Of a stretch of DNA of 15,467 nucleotides, positions 7,240 through 14,951 are shown piece after piece. Where the stretch lies: contig CAJUHP010000040.1 in the NCBI GenBank assembly GCA_910586125.1, positions 1-15,467 on the forward strand, given 5' to 3'. Below the pieces are notes generated by a model. It had not been told where the DNA came from and made no database searches. It saw only the letters and a program-made list of their open reading frames with translations. Origin of the DNA: an uncultured Lachnospiraceae bacterium (GTDB taxonomy: Bacteria; Bacillota; Clostridia; Lachnospirales; Lachnospiraceae). Both the position numbers and the translations under genes were made by a program. Within the stretch, counting starts at the first letter, position 1. Each line of letters begins with the position of its first letter.

Positions 7240-7268
7240 TTGTTAATTGTCCCGTTTTCGGCTATAAT
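7240..7268 (+). promoter_or_regulatory. Sigma-A promoter for the CcdA-thioredoxin gene
   Basis: TTGTTA (7240-7245), a 17-nt spacer, and TATAAT (7263-7268). Transcription would start near 7275, giving a leader of about 45 nt. The site lies in the 134-nt divergent gap with the XRE gene, where a shared operator would be expected; I see no clear palindrome. Confidence 0.6.
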
Positions 7269-7319
7269 AAAAGAACAAATGGTATTGACAAACCAGTATC
7301 GAAAGGAGTATTTACTCTC

Positions 7320-8624
7320 ATGGGCTTTTCCATTGAAAACAGCGTACCGGTTCTGACAGTTTTCCTGCAGGGACTTCTCAGTTTTTTCTCTCCCTGCGTT
7401 CTGCCGCTGGTCCCCCTATATGTCTCTTACCTGTCCGGCGGAGCCAAGACAGCCGGGGAAAACGGTGAGATTCACTATCCCAAAGGCAAGATTTTGATCC
7501 ACACACTCTTCTTTGTACTCGGTGTCAGCTTTGCCTTTTTTCTGTTAGGTTTCGGCTTCACGGCTCTGGGACGGTTTTTCGGCAAAAATCAGGTGCTTTT
7601 TGCCCGGATCAGCGGAATCATCATGATCCTGTTCGGTCTGTATCAACTGGGACTTTTCGGGCATTCTCAGGCGATTGAGAGGGAACACAGGATTCCGTTT
7701 CTCTTAAACCAGTGGGCGATGGGGCCGCTGCCCGCTCTTTTGCTGGGTTTTACCTTCAGCTTTGCCTGGACGCCCTGCGTGGGCCCTACTCTCAGCAGCG
7801 TACTGCTTATGGCAGGCTCCGCCGCCTCTTCTTCCCGCGCTTTTGTGCTGATCGGCGTCTATACAGCCGGCTTTGTACTTCCTTTTTTGGCGGTGGGGCT
7901 TTTTACCGGAACGGTTCTCGATTTTTTCAAGCGCAGGCAATCGGTTGTCCGCTACACGGTAAAAGCCGGAGCGGTTCTGCTGCTTTTTATGGGTTTTATG
8001 ACTTTAACCGGATTTATGAACGGAATTACCGGGTATTTGTCCGATTTCGGCGGCCAGAACAGCCAGATGGAATCCTCCCCCGACAGTACAAAGAGCACTC
8101 CGCAGGAAACAGAAAAGCCAGCGGATTCCGAGGAAAGCTCTCACAGTCAGACAGAACCCCCTGCCGAGACAGAACCCGAAACCTTTCCGGCTCCGGATTT
8201 TACGCTGACCGATCAATACGGCAAGGAACACACGCTTTCGGATTATAACGGAAAAATCATTTTTCTGAATTTCTGGGCAACCTGGTGCTCACCCTGCCGT
8301 AGCGAAATGCCGGAGATTGAGCAGCTTTACCAGGATCACGGCTGCAATACGGAAGATCTGATTGTTCTGGGCGTCGCCGGACCGGGTCTGGGGCGGGAAG
8401 GCAGCGCCGAGGACATCACAGCATTCCTGGAAGAAAACGAATATACCTTTCCTGTGATTCTGGATGAAACAGGGATATTATTCTATCAATATGGTATCCA
8501 GGCTTATCCCACCACATTTATGATTGACGCCGACGGCAATCTGTTCGGCTTTGTACGGGGAGCCATCTCCAGAGAAATCATGGACAATATCATAAAACAG
8601 ACCATGGAAGGAAAGAGAGAATAA
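7320..8624 (+). CDS. CcdA/DsbD-type membrane domain fused to a TlpA/ResA-like thioredoxin
   Basis: This 434-residue protein probably moves reducing power across the membrane to extracytoplasmic thiols. Residues about 10-240 form a six-helix CcdA domain with the two redox cysteines in FSPCVLPLVPLY (C26) and WTPCVGPTLSS (C153). Residues 246-288 are a Ser/Thr/Pro/Glu-rich linker. Residues about 290-430 are a TlpA/ResA/AhpC-TSA thioredoxin with the active site WCSPC (322-326) and the cis-proline in AYPTTF (P397). The single chain thus holds both the membrane conduit and its outside-facing thioredoxin. The ATG at 7320 is preceded by GAAAGGAG at a slightly long 11-nt spacing; the frame extends upstream of the promoter and is not used. 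No cytochrome c synthesis genes are nearby, so a general disulfide reduction, sporulation or oxidative-stress role is as likely as cytochrome maturation. The gene is monocistronic. Confidence 0.92.
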   Translation: MGFSIENSVPVLTVFLQGLLSFFSPCVLPLVPLYVSYLSGGAKTAGENGEIHYPKGKILIHTLFFVLGVSFAFFLLGFGFTALGRFFGKNQVLFARISGIIMILFGLYQLGLFGHSQAIEREHRIPFLLNQWAMGPLPALLLGFTFSFAWTPCVGPTLSSVLLMAGSAASSSRAFVLIGVYTAGFVLPFLAVGLFTGTVLDFFKRRQSVVRYTVKAGAVLLLFMGFMTLTGFMNGITGYLSDFGGQNSQMESSPDSTKSTPQETEKPADSEESSHSQTEPPAETEPETFPAPDFTLTDQYGKEHTLSDYNGKIIFLNFWATWCSPCRSEMPEIEQLYQDHGCNTEDLIVLGVAGPGLGREGSAEDITAFLEENEYTFPVILDETGILFYQYGIQAYPTTFMIDADGNLFGFVRGAISREIMDNIIKQTMEGKRE

Positions 8625-8647
8625 CGGGTCCTCCGTTATTCTCTCTT
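8613..8647. terminator. 15-bp stem-loop between convergent genes
   Basis: A perfect inverted repeat (8613-8627 with 8633-8647; AAGAGAGAATAACGG) has a 5-nt loop and contains the stop codon of the CcdA-thioredoxin gene. It lies 31 nt beyond the purD stop on the other strand. T-tracts are poor on both sides, so it may act as a weak bidirectional terminator or mRNA 3'-end stabiliser. Confidence 0.6.
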
Positions 8648-8678
8648 ACACTCCCGCCGTCAGACAATCGGCAGTCCG

Positions 8679-9971
8679 TTATTCGGATCGTTTCTCCGCC
8701 TCGTCTATCGCCTTTCCGATATCATGGCGCATATATTTATTGGCGAAAGAAATCCAGCCAGCGGCTTCATAGGCATTTGCCCTGGCTTCTTTTAAGGTCT
8801 TGCCCTTCGCTGTCATGCCCAGGACACGGCCTCCGTTTGTGACGATGTTGTCCCCGGATTGCTTTGTTCCCGCATGAAACGCATAATAGCCGTCGTCCTC
8901 CCTGGCTTTTACCGTCTCCAGTCCCTGAATTACAAACCCTTTCTCATAGTGAACCGGATAACCGTCCGAGGCCAGCACAACGCAGACCGCCGCATTCTCC
9001 TCAAACTGCAGGTCGATCTGATGAAGCGTTCCGTTGATACAGGCCAGGCAGACATCCACCAGATCGTTTTTCATGCGGGGCAGAATCACCTGTGCTTCCG
9101 GATCGCCAAACCGGGCGTTGTACTCCAAAACCTTCGGCCCGTCGTCTGTCAGCATCAGGCCGAAAAACAGCACGCCCTGAAACGGGCGCCCCTCCGCCCG
9201 CATGGCGTCCACCGTGGGCTGATAAATCTCCCTGCGGCAGATCTCGTCAATTTCTCTGGTATAAAAAGGGCTGGGCGAAAAGGTTCCCATACCGCCGGTA
9301 TTGAGTCCCTGATCTTTGTCCTTGGCTCTCTTGTGATCCTGGGCCGAACTCATTATCTTTATGGTGCTGCCGTCCACAAAAGCCAATACCGACACTTCCC
9401 GGCCTGTCAAAAACTCCTCCGCCACCATACAGTTGCCCGCCGCACCGAACTGTTTGTCCTCCATGATGGTCCGCACAGCCTCCATGGCCTCCTCCCTGGT
9501 CTGGCAGATCAGCACGCCCTTTCCCAAAGCCAGGCCATCCGCCTTTAAAACCACCGGAAGCTTACACGTTTTTACATACTCCCTGGCCGTCTCAATATCC
9601 GTAAAACTCTCATAGCCTGCCGTGGGAATCTGATATTTTTTCATCAAATCTTTGGAAAAAGCCTTGGATCCCTCCAAAATCGCCGCGTTCGCTCTGGGGC
9701 CAAACGCGGTAAGACCCGCAGCTTCAAACGCATCCACCGCGCCGCCAACCAGAGGATCATCCATGGCGACAATGGTCAGATCAATGCCGTTTTCTCTGGC
9801 AAAAGCCACCTGCCGGTCAAATTCCATCACACCGATGTCCACGCACTCGGCAATCTCCGCGATCCCGCCGTTTCCCGGCGCGCAGTACAGCTTCTCCACC
9901 TGCGGGCTTTTTGACAGCTTCCAGGCAATGGTATGCTCTCTGCCGCCGCTGCCGATAATCATGACTTTCAT
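8679..9971 (-). CDS. purD: Phosphoribosylamine-glycine ligase (GAR synthetase)
   Basis: This 430-residue ATP-grasp enzyme catalyses step 2 of purine synthesis: phosphoribosylamine + glycine + ATP gives GAR. Visible landmarks are the N-terminal GSGGREH loop (7-13), the ATP-grasp segments LPVVLKADGLALGKGVLI, MVAEEFLTGREVSVLAF and LNTGGMGTFSPSP, and the metal-binding YNARFGDPEAQVILPR. Length is normal for the family. The ATG overlaps the purN stop as ATGA, with GGAGG in the end of purN, so translation is coupled. It is the last gene of the purEMND unit. PurD makes the substrate that PurN formylates, which fits their adjacency. Confidence 0.97.
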   Translation of the reverse strand: MKVMIIGSGGREHTIAWKLSKSPQVEKLYCAPGNGGIAEIAECVDIGVMEFDRQVAFARENGIDLTIVAMDDPLVGGAVDAFEAAGLTAFGPRANAAILEGSKAFSKDLMKKYQIPTAGYESFTDIETAREYVKTCKLPVVLKADGLALGKGVLICQTREEAMEAVRTIMEDKQFGAAGNCMVAEEFLTGREVSVLAFVDGSTIKIMSSAQDHKRAKDKDQGLNTGGMGTFSPSPFYTREIDEICRREIYQPTVDAMRAEGRPFQGVLFFGLMLTDDGPKVLEYNARFGDPEAQVILPRMKNDLVDVCLACINGTLHQIDLQFEENAAVCVVLASDGYPVHYEKGFVIQGLETVKAREDDGYYAFHAGTKQSGDNIVTNGGRVLGMTAKGKTLKEARANAYEAAGWISFANKYMRHDIGKAIDEAEKRSE

Positions 9972-10609
9972 CCTGCTACTCCTCCTTCGCCTATCACAGC
10001 TCTTCCGTTTTCAACCGTCACCCGGCCCTCTGCAATCAATTGAATGGCCCGGGGAAGCAGCGTCCACTCCGCTTCCTCCATCACCCGCTTCTGTAAAATC
10101 TGCGGCGTATCGCCGTCTTTTACCTCCACGGCCTTCTGCAGAAGAATCGGTCCGCCGTCCGTCTCTTCATTGACAAAATGCACGGTGGCTCCCGTCAGCT
10201 TTACGCCGCGCAAAAGCGCCGCCTCGTGAACCTTTAGCCCGTAAAATCCTGTGCCGCAAAACGCCGGAATCAGCGACGGATGAATATTAATCACCCGGTT
10301 GTTATACCGCGGAAACATCTGGGGCGGCAGAATCACAAGGAATCCGGCCAAAACGACCAGATCCAGCCCGAAGGAATCCAGCGTGCTCATAAACGCCTCG
10401 TGAAACGCCTCCCTGCTCTCAAAATCTTTTGGAGAAAGACACACGGCCTGAATACCATTCTGCCTGGCCCGTTCCAGGGCATAGGCGTTTTTATTGTTGC
10501 TGATTACCACCTCAATGGAGACGTTATGTAATGTTTTATCCTTCACCCTGTCGATGATGGCCTGCAGATTGGTGCCGCCGCCGGACACGCACACGCCGAT
10601 TTTCAGCAT
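9968..10609 (-). CDS. purN: Phosphoribosylglycinamide formyltransferase
   Basis: This 213-residue protein transfers a formyl group from 10-formyl-THF to GAR (step 3). The phosphate-binding SGGGTN (9-14), catalytic N108 and H110 in VINIHPSLIPAF, and D151 in NEETDGGPI are all present, matching the Asn-His-Asp set of E. coli PurN. The start overlaps the purM stop by 7 nt (ATGCTGA) and the end overlaps purD by 4 nt, so it sits inside a tightly coupled operon. It is the folate-dependent rather than the formate-dependent (PurT) enzyme. Confidence 0.97.
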   Translation of the reverse strand: MLKIGVCVSGGGTNLQAIIDRVKDKTLHNVSIEVVISNNKNAYALERARQNGIQAVCLSPKDFESREAFHEAFMSTLDSFGLDLVVLAGFLVILPPQMFPRYNNRVINIHPSLIPAFCGTGFYGLKVHEAALLRGVKLTGATVHFVNEETDGGPILLQKAVEVKDGDTPQILQKRVMEEAEWTLLPRAIQLIAEGRVTVENGRAVIGEGGVAG

Positions 10610-11631
10610 ATCGTCACGCCTTTCTCTCCCGCTTCCACCTCACCGATGAGATAGGGCGTCTCTCCCGCGGCCCGCATGGCTTCCATGGTCCGCTCTGCAT
10701 CGGCGGCATCGACAGCCGTGATCATGCCGATACCCATGTTAAAGGTATTGTACATCATCGCCTCCGCGATATTCCCCTCCCGCATCAGCATCCGGAAAAT
10801 CGGAAGAACCGGATAGCTGTCTTTTCGGATCACGGCCCGCATTCCTTTTGGCAGCATCCGCGGCACATTCTCATAGAAGCCGCCGCCTGTGATATGGCTG
10901 CACGCTTTCACCGTCACACCGGCTTCTTTTACGGCCCGCAGCGCTTTTACATAGATTTTTGTAGGCGCAATCAGAGCTTCGCCCAAACTGCAGCCCAGCT
11001 CGTCATAGTAGCGGGCCAGCGACTGCTCGTTCATGGTAAAGATCCGGCGCACCAGAGAAAATCCGTTGCTGTGAACCCCGGAGGAAGCCATACCGATCAA
11101 CATATCCCCCGGTTTTACCCGGCTTCCGTCAATCAGATCCTTCTCATCTACGATCCCCACCGCAAAACCAGCCAGATCGTACTCTTCCACCGGATAAAAA
11201 CCGGGCATCTCCGCGGTTTCTCCGCCGATCAGCGCAGCTCCCGCCTGCTTACAGCCCTCTGCCACACCCTTCACAATCTCTGCAATCTTCTCCGGTTCAT
11301 TCTTGCCGCACGCAATATAATCCAGGAAAAACAGCGGCTCGCCGCCGGCGCACGCCACATCGTTGACGCACATAGCAACGCAGTCGATGCCCACCGTATC
11401 ATGCTTATCCATTAAAAAGGCCAGCTTCAGTTTTGTCCCCACCCCGTCCGTGCCGCTGAGCAGGGTAGGTTTTTCCATATTTTTAAAGGCGCCCATGGAA
11501 AACGCGCCGGAAAAGCCTCCGAGTCCTCCCAGAACCTCTGGCCGCATAGTGGCCTGCACATGCTTCTTCATCAGTTCCACCGACTTATAACCGGCCTCGA
11601 TATCCACACCGGCACTCTTATAATCCAACAT
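10603..11631 (-). CDS. purM: Phosphoribosylformylglycinamidine cyclo-ligase (AIR synthetase)
   Basis: This 342-residue protein closes the imidazole ring of FGAM to give AIR (step 5). It belongs to the PurM/PurL ATP-binding superfamily. Landmarks are SGTDGVGTKLK (59-69), the CVNDVACAGGEPLFFLDY segment, GGETAEMPGFY (136-146) and HITGGGFYENVPRMLP. Length is normal. The ATG is preceded by AAGGGAG; the gap to purE is 25 nt and the end overlaps purN. Confidence 0.97.
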   Translation of the reverse strand: MLDYKSAGVDIEAGYKSVELMKKHVQATMRPEVLGGLGGFSGAFSMGAFKNMEKPTLLSGTDGVGTKLKLAFLMDKHDTVGIDCVAMCVNDVACAGGEPLFFLDYIACGKNEPEKIAEIVKGVAEGCKQAGAALIGGETAEMPGFYPVEEYDLAGFAVGIVDEKDLIDGSRVKPGDMLIGMASSGVHSNGFSLVRRIFTMNEQSLARYYDELGCSLGEALIAPTKIYVKALRAVKEAGVTVKACSHITGGGFYENVPRMLPKGMRAVIRKDSYPVLPIFRMLMREGNIAEAMMYNTFNMGIGMITAVDAADAERTMEAMRAAGETPYLIGEVEAGEKGVTIC

Positions 11632-11656
11632 CTCTCATCTCTCCCTTCTGGTCCGC

Positions 11657-12169
11657 CTACATCTGCTCCATATATCCCTTGTATCCCAGCTCGTCAAGCC
11701 TGTCCGCTTTCTTTATCACGCCTTCCTTCATACCAGCCGAGTATCCCTTCAGCTTCTCCAGTAAATCCGGATCCGAAACCGCCAAAATCTTTACGGCAAG
11801 AATCCCGGCATTGGCTCCGCCGCCGATGGCCACCGTAGCGACCGGTATCCCGGACGGCATCTGTACGATGGAATAAAGAGAGTCCACACCGCCCAACGAT
11901 TTGGTATGCATCGGAACCCCGATGACCGGCAGCGGAAAGATCGCCGCGCACATGCCCGGCAGATGAGCCGCCATGCCCGCGCCTGCAATGATAACTTTCC
12001 ATCCCTTTTCTTCCGCGCTCTTTGCATACTCAAAAAACGCATCCGGCTCTCTGTGAGCGGAGATAATCGTCATCTCATACTCCACGCCGAACTGTTCCAG
12101 AATCTCCGCCGCTTTGCTCATTACGGGCAGGTCCGAATCGCTGCCCATCACAATACCTACTTTCGCCAT
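11657..12169 (-). CDS. purE: N5-carboxyaminoimidazole ribonucleotide mutase (class I PurE)
   Basis: This 170-residue protein converts N5-CAIR to CAIR. GSDSD (9-13), SAHR (37-40) and GAGMAAHLPG (63-72) are the class I PurE active-site motifs. The ATG at 12169 has GAGGAG at 6-nt spacing. It is the first gene of the unit, with a strong promoter 36 nt upstream. A class I enzyme implies a PurK partner, which is not in the window. Confidence 0.97.
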   Translation of the reverse strand: MAKVGIVMGSDSDLPVMSKAAEILEQFGVEYEMTIISAHREPDAFFEYAKSAEEKGWKVIIAGAGMAAHLPGMCAAIFPLPVIGVPMHTKSLGGVDSLYSIVQMPSGIPVATVAIGGGANAGILAVKILAVSDPDLLEKLKGYSAGMKEGVIKKADRLDELGYKGYMEQM

Positions 12170-12204
12170 ATTGATCTCCTCTTATGAATTTATCGTACTG
12201 CCTT

Positions 12205-12233
12205 ATTATCTTAAATTTTCCGGCGTTCGTCAA
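12205..12233 (-). promoter_or_regulatory. Strong sigma-A promoter of purE-purM-purN-purD
   Basis: Minus strand: TTGACG (12233-12228), a 17-nt spacer, and GATAAT (12210-12205), each 5/6 to consensus. The -35 overlaps the final codons and TGA (12232-12230) of the upstream gene. Transcription would start near 12198, a leader of about 28 nt. That is too short for a purine riboswitch, and I see no PurR-box match. Confidence 0.75.
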
Positions 12234-13261
12234 TAGGAGGGCGCGAAAAAATTCGCTCCCGCCGCGTTCCCGGAAAGTGTTATCACCGCCGCCAATTCCG
12301 CCAGATCGTCCCGGTATGCCTCCCTGGCGTTCTGTTCTTCGCACAGACGGCGTTCCCGAAACCAGTTGTCCGCAAACAGAGAAAGAGCAAAAGCCTCCTC
12401 CCCCTCCGCCAGCCGGGCGGCCAGCGTCTCCTGGCGCCGTGAAAGAACAGGCGTGCTTCCCTGCTCCTCACAGATGCGGGCCAGCGCAAGTCCCAGACGC
12501 TCCCAGCCGGGTGCGGTCACAATAGCAACTCGAAATCCTCCGGCCTTCCTGCCGTCTGTCCTCTCTGTCTCCTCAAAGTATGCTTCGGCGCGTCTGCGGA
12601 TCTCCTTCTCCGAAAGACTGCGCAAAAAACAGGCAGTCTGGAAAGCCTGTTCGTCCACCTGTCCGCCCAGGCGGAACAGGCCGTAATACTCTTCCTGACC
12701 GGCTCTGTACAGCTCTTCCATAAAACGCCCCGGCTGCAGCAGTTCCTCATAGCGCCAGGCTGTCGTCACATCAAAATAATCGCAGAAATGATAGTACAGC
12801 GCCCGACGGACCGACTGGCCGCGCTCCTCTTTGGTCAGTTCTTTCTCCCGCTCCATCTCAAACAGCGAATAGATCTGCAAAAACAATTCCACGGCCGCCG
12901 TCAAAAAAAATTTCTGCCCGGTCATGGCATAACCGGCTGCCAGACGCCACTCCTGCCCGGCGGCCTGCAATACCTCTTTCTCTTCTGCCGGCATTAGCGC
13001 CTCCCAGACAGGAGCCAGGTACAATTGATCGTGAACCTTTTTCTGCTGCTTCCAAGAAAGCGTATCCAGCACCTGCGCATGATACAGATCACAGACCCGC
13101 AGCGCGTCACGCAGAAAAAGAGCCATTCCGGTCAGAAATTCTTTCCGAAAAAGCCCTGTCATGTCTTCGCTGCACAGGCTGTCCATCCGTTCGCGTATGA
13201 GCTCATACCGCTCCTGGACCGTCTGCTCTCTGTTGTTCATAAATTCACGTATCGATGCCAC
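12230..13261 (-). CDS. Uncharacterised protein resembling the N-terminal half of a Lachnospiraceae aminopeptidase-like (M29-type) family
   Basis: This 343-residue, mostly helical, soluble protein is rich in Glu, Arg and Leu. Local matches that I recall from larger (about 650-residue) Lachnospiraceae proteins annotated as leucyl aminopeptidase / aminopeptidase T are ERYELIRERMD near the N-terminus, AAVELFLQIYSLFE, RRALYYHFCDYFD, and FLRSLSEKEI before a GFRVAIV-type strand. In those proteins the metal-dependent peptidase domain follows; here the chain stops at SGNAAGANFFAPSY, where that domain would begin. No metal-binding motif is present, so enzymatic activity is unlikely. The start is GTG at 13261 with GGAGG at 5-nt spacing; the next ATG (13240) has no ribosome binding site. 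It lies 10 nt after the 98-residue membrane gene, in the pyrE operon. The pur promoter overlaps its last codons. The family assignment is from memory and uncertain. Confidence 0.6.
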   Translation of the reverse strand: MASIREFMNNREQTVQERYELIRERMDSLCSEDMTGLFRKEFLTGMALFLRDALRVCDLYHAQVLDTLSWKQQKKVHDQLYLAPVWEALMPAEEKEVLQAAGQEWRLAAGYAMTGQKFFLTAAVELFLQIYSLFEMEREKELTKEERGQSVRRALYYHFCDYFDVTTAWRYEELLQPGRFMEELYRAGQEEYYGLFRLGGQVDEQAFQTACFLRSLSEKEIRRRAEAYFEETERTDGRKAGGFRVAIVTAPGWERLGLALARICEEQGSTPVLSRRQETLAARLAEGEEAFALSLFADNWFRERRLCEEQNAREAYRDDLAELAAVITLSGNAAGANFFAPSY

Positions 13262-13271
13262 CTGCTCCTCC

Positions 13272-13568
13272 TTATCCCACCGCCCCTAAAAGATAGACGG
13301 CAATCAGCAGAATCATCAAAAGTCCCTGCAGAATCATCATCACCAGAGGAAATCGATACAGCCGCCCCAAAAGCTCCCGATCTATCCAAGCCATACGGAA
13401 GCCGATGATGCCAATCAAAAAAGCGAGAAGGCCCATACAGCCGATTTCCAGGCCGCTGCTTCCATGGGTTGCTACTGCCTGATAGAGACAAAGGCCAAAC
13501 AGAGCGGTTTCCAGAAGCAATGCCCCCAGAGAAATCAGAGAAAATGTATACTTTCCTCTCTTTATCAT
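13272..13568 (-). CDS. Small three-helix membrane protein
   Basis: This 98-residue protein has three predicted membrane helices (about 9-31, 39-60, 74-95) and a short basic N-terminus. The middle loop has GFRMAWIDRELLGR, with charged residues between helices 2 and 3. It could belong to the small Lachnospiraceae DUF6142-like family, but I cannot confirm that. The start codon is 7 nt after the VanZ-family stop, and its ribosome binding site lies within the last VanZ-family codons, indicating translational coupling. Function unknown. Confidence 0.8.
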   Translation of the reverse strand: MIKRGKYTFSLISLGALLLETALFGLCLYQAVATHGSSGLEIGCMGLLAFLIGIIGFRMAWIDRELLGRLYRFPLVMMILQGLLMILLIAVYLLGAVG

Positions 13569-13575
13569 TGGTTTT

Positions 13576-14052
13576 CTACTCCTCTACTCCTCTCTTTGTA
13601 CAAAAATGCTGCCAAAGGCGGTAGCACAGAAAGCCGAGCAGGCCGCCGACTGTATTGAGCAGCAGATCATCCACATCAAAGCTGCCCACCCGCAAAAATA
13701 GCTGCGTCAGCTCGATCAACAGACTGAGATACAGCGAAAGCAGGACCGACAGATACCACCGGTCCGCCTGTTTCCACATCCACGGCGTAAAAAAGCCAAA
13801 CGGCATAAAGCAGAGCACATTTCCGCCCAAATTCCAGAAAACGGCCTGCGTTCCTAATACGTCGCGGTAGCGCAGAAAACGGCCAATCTCCCGAAACAAG
13901 ACCAAATTGTAGCTGTACTGCCGCTCTGCGTCCGTTCGTCCCAGCATTTCCGCAAAAAACATGATATAGCACAGAAGAACCAGGTAGGAAAGAAACAACA
14001 GTCCGCGAAACAGACCGCTTTTTTGATTCTTCCTCTCTTTAGAATGTGACAT
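13576..14052 (-). CDS. VanZ-family membrane protein
   Basis: This 158-residue protein has four predicted membrane helices (about 14-34, 72-92, 99-119, 127-147). The VanZ-like motifs are YNLVLFREIGRF (48-59), NLGGNVLCFMPFGFF (74-88), and ELTQLF then GSFDVDDLLLNTVGGLLG (114-140). VanZ gives low teicoplanin resistance in enterococci, but most family members are uncharacterised and this is no evidence of resistance. The ATG lies within the 3' end of the preceding 50-residue gene (14-nt overlap) and has no strong ribosome binding site of its own, so it probably depends on translation of that gene. Confidence 0.88.
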   Translation of the reverse strand: MSHSKERKNQKSGLFRGLLFLSYLVLLCYIMFFAEMLGRTDAERQYSYNLVLFREIGRFLRYRDVLGTQAVFWNLGGNVLCFMPFGFFTPWMWKQADRWYLSVLLSLYLSLLIELTQLFLRVGSFDVDDLLLNTVGGLLGFLCYRLWQHFCTKRGVEE

Positions 14053-14191
14053 CTTTTCTGCGCTTTAATAGCACGGAACCGCACACAATGCTCAAAACCC
14101 CTGTTACCACACCGGTCACAAGCGCAACAACACCGACAGCGATGGACCCGGCGCCGGCTATGCTGATCGTTTTATATATTTTTTCATTCAT
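14039..14191 (-). CDS. 50-residue small membrane protein
   Basis: This protein has one long Gly/Val-rich hydrophobic region (about 8-42), probably a two-helix hairpin around VTGVVTG, followed by the basic tail KRRKDVTF. The ATG at 14191 has GGAGG at a 7-nt spacing, the best ribosome binding site in this stretch; longer in-frame starts lack one. It lies 16 nt after pyrE and overlaps the VanZ-family gene. Similar short proteins seem to occur in other Lachnospiraceae, but I know no function. Confidence 0.8.
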   Translation of the reverse strand: MNEKIYKTISIAGAGSIAVGVVALVTGVVTGVLSIVCGSVLLKRRKDVTF

Positions 14192-14207
14192 GATATTTCC
14201 TCCTTCT

Positions 14208-14879
14208 CTATTTACATCCATATTGCTCATAGTAGGCGTCAATGGCTGCTTTTATCTTATCATCAATGATAATCTTCCCTTGATACGGGCGATTATACAA
14301 ATATTCTGTCACTTCCTCCATTGTCACGATGGATGCTGTCTGTATGCCGTAGGTTTCATGGATCTCCGCCAGCGCGGACTTCTCTCCCTGGCCTCTCTCC
14401 ATGCGGTCCACTGAAACCACAAGTCCTACTACCTCTATGTTTCCCTGCGCTTTTAAAATCGGCATAGTCTCCGCGATGGATGTCCCTGCGGTCGTCACAT
14501 CCTCGATAATCAGAACTCTCTGTCCGTCCTGAATCGGTGTTCCCAATAAAATTCCGGTATCGCCGTGATCCTTGACCTCCTTGCGGTTGGAACAGTAGCC
14601 AACCTCTGCCCCGCCTTCGGCCAACGCCATAACGGTCGATACGCTGAGAGGAATGCCCTTATAGGCCGGCCCGAAAAGAATGTCAAAGTCTGTGCCGAAA
14701 TGGCTTTCAATCGCTCTGGCATAGTACTGGCCCAGCTTCTTTAACTGCATTCCCGTGCGGTAAAATCCTGTATTGATAAAAAACGGCGTGCGGCGTCCGC
14801 TCTTGGTCACAAAATCTCCAAAACGCAGCACCTGACTGTCCACCATAAACTCGATAAATTCTTTTTTGTATTGTTCCAT
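14208..14879 (-). CDS. pyrE: Orotate phosphoribosyltransferase
   Basis: This 223-residue protein converts orotate and PRPP to OMP in pyrimidine synthesis. The PRPP-binding signature VLIIEDVTTAGTS is at 122-134, the FGPAYKGIPL substrate loop at 69-78, and the flexible-loop residues NRKEVKDHG at 98-106. The start ATG is preceded by AAGGAG with an 11-nt spacer. It is the first gene of an operon that continues with the small membrane and VanZ-family genes. The usual pyrD, pyrF or pyrK neighbours are not upstream; an IS end and a membrane-protein remnant are there instead. Confidence 0.97.
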   Translation of the reverse strand: MEQYKKEFIEFMVDSQVLRFGDFVTKSGRRTPFFINTGFYRTGMQLKKLGQYYARAIESHFGTDFDILFGPAYKGIPLSVSTVMALAEGGAEVGYCSNRKEVKDHGDTGILLGTPIQDGQRVLIIEDVTTAGTSIAETMPILKAQGNIEVVGLVVSVDRMERGQGEKSALAEIHETYGIQTASIVTMEEVTEYLYNRPYQGKIIIDDKIKAAIDAYYEQYGCK

Positions 14880-14894
14880 ACGGCTGAAATCTCC

Positions 14895-14951
14895 TTATTT
14901 TTCAAGGGTTTTATCCTGTTGAGATTCTTCTGAAATATCCATTTCCAACAT
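14895..14951 (-). other. Possible 18-codon leader ORF before pyrE
   Basis: In the pyrE leader an ATG at 14951 opens MLEMDISEESQQDKTLEK, whose TAA overlaps the pyrE ribosome binding site (14891-14896). It has no close ribosome binding site; a strong AAAGGAGG lies about 22 nt upstream (around 14972-14979), where it could serve a TTG-started 19-codon frame instead. It may be a leader peptide, a gene remnant or chance. Confidence 0.2.

Noticed and set aside
12170..12204. Purine riboswitch or PurR box before purE
   Set aside because: The leader after the likely start site is about 28 nt, too short for a guanine or PRPP riboswitch, and no CCGAAC-type PurR box is present.
13576..14052. Antibiotic (teicoplanin) resistance from the VanZ-like gene
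   Set aside because: No other van genes are present, and VanZ-family proteins are common in gut Firmicutes without resistance.
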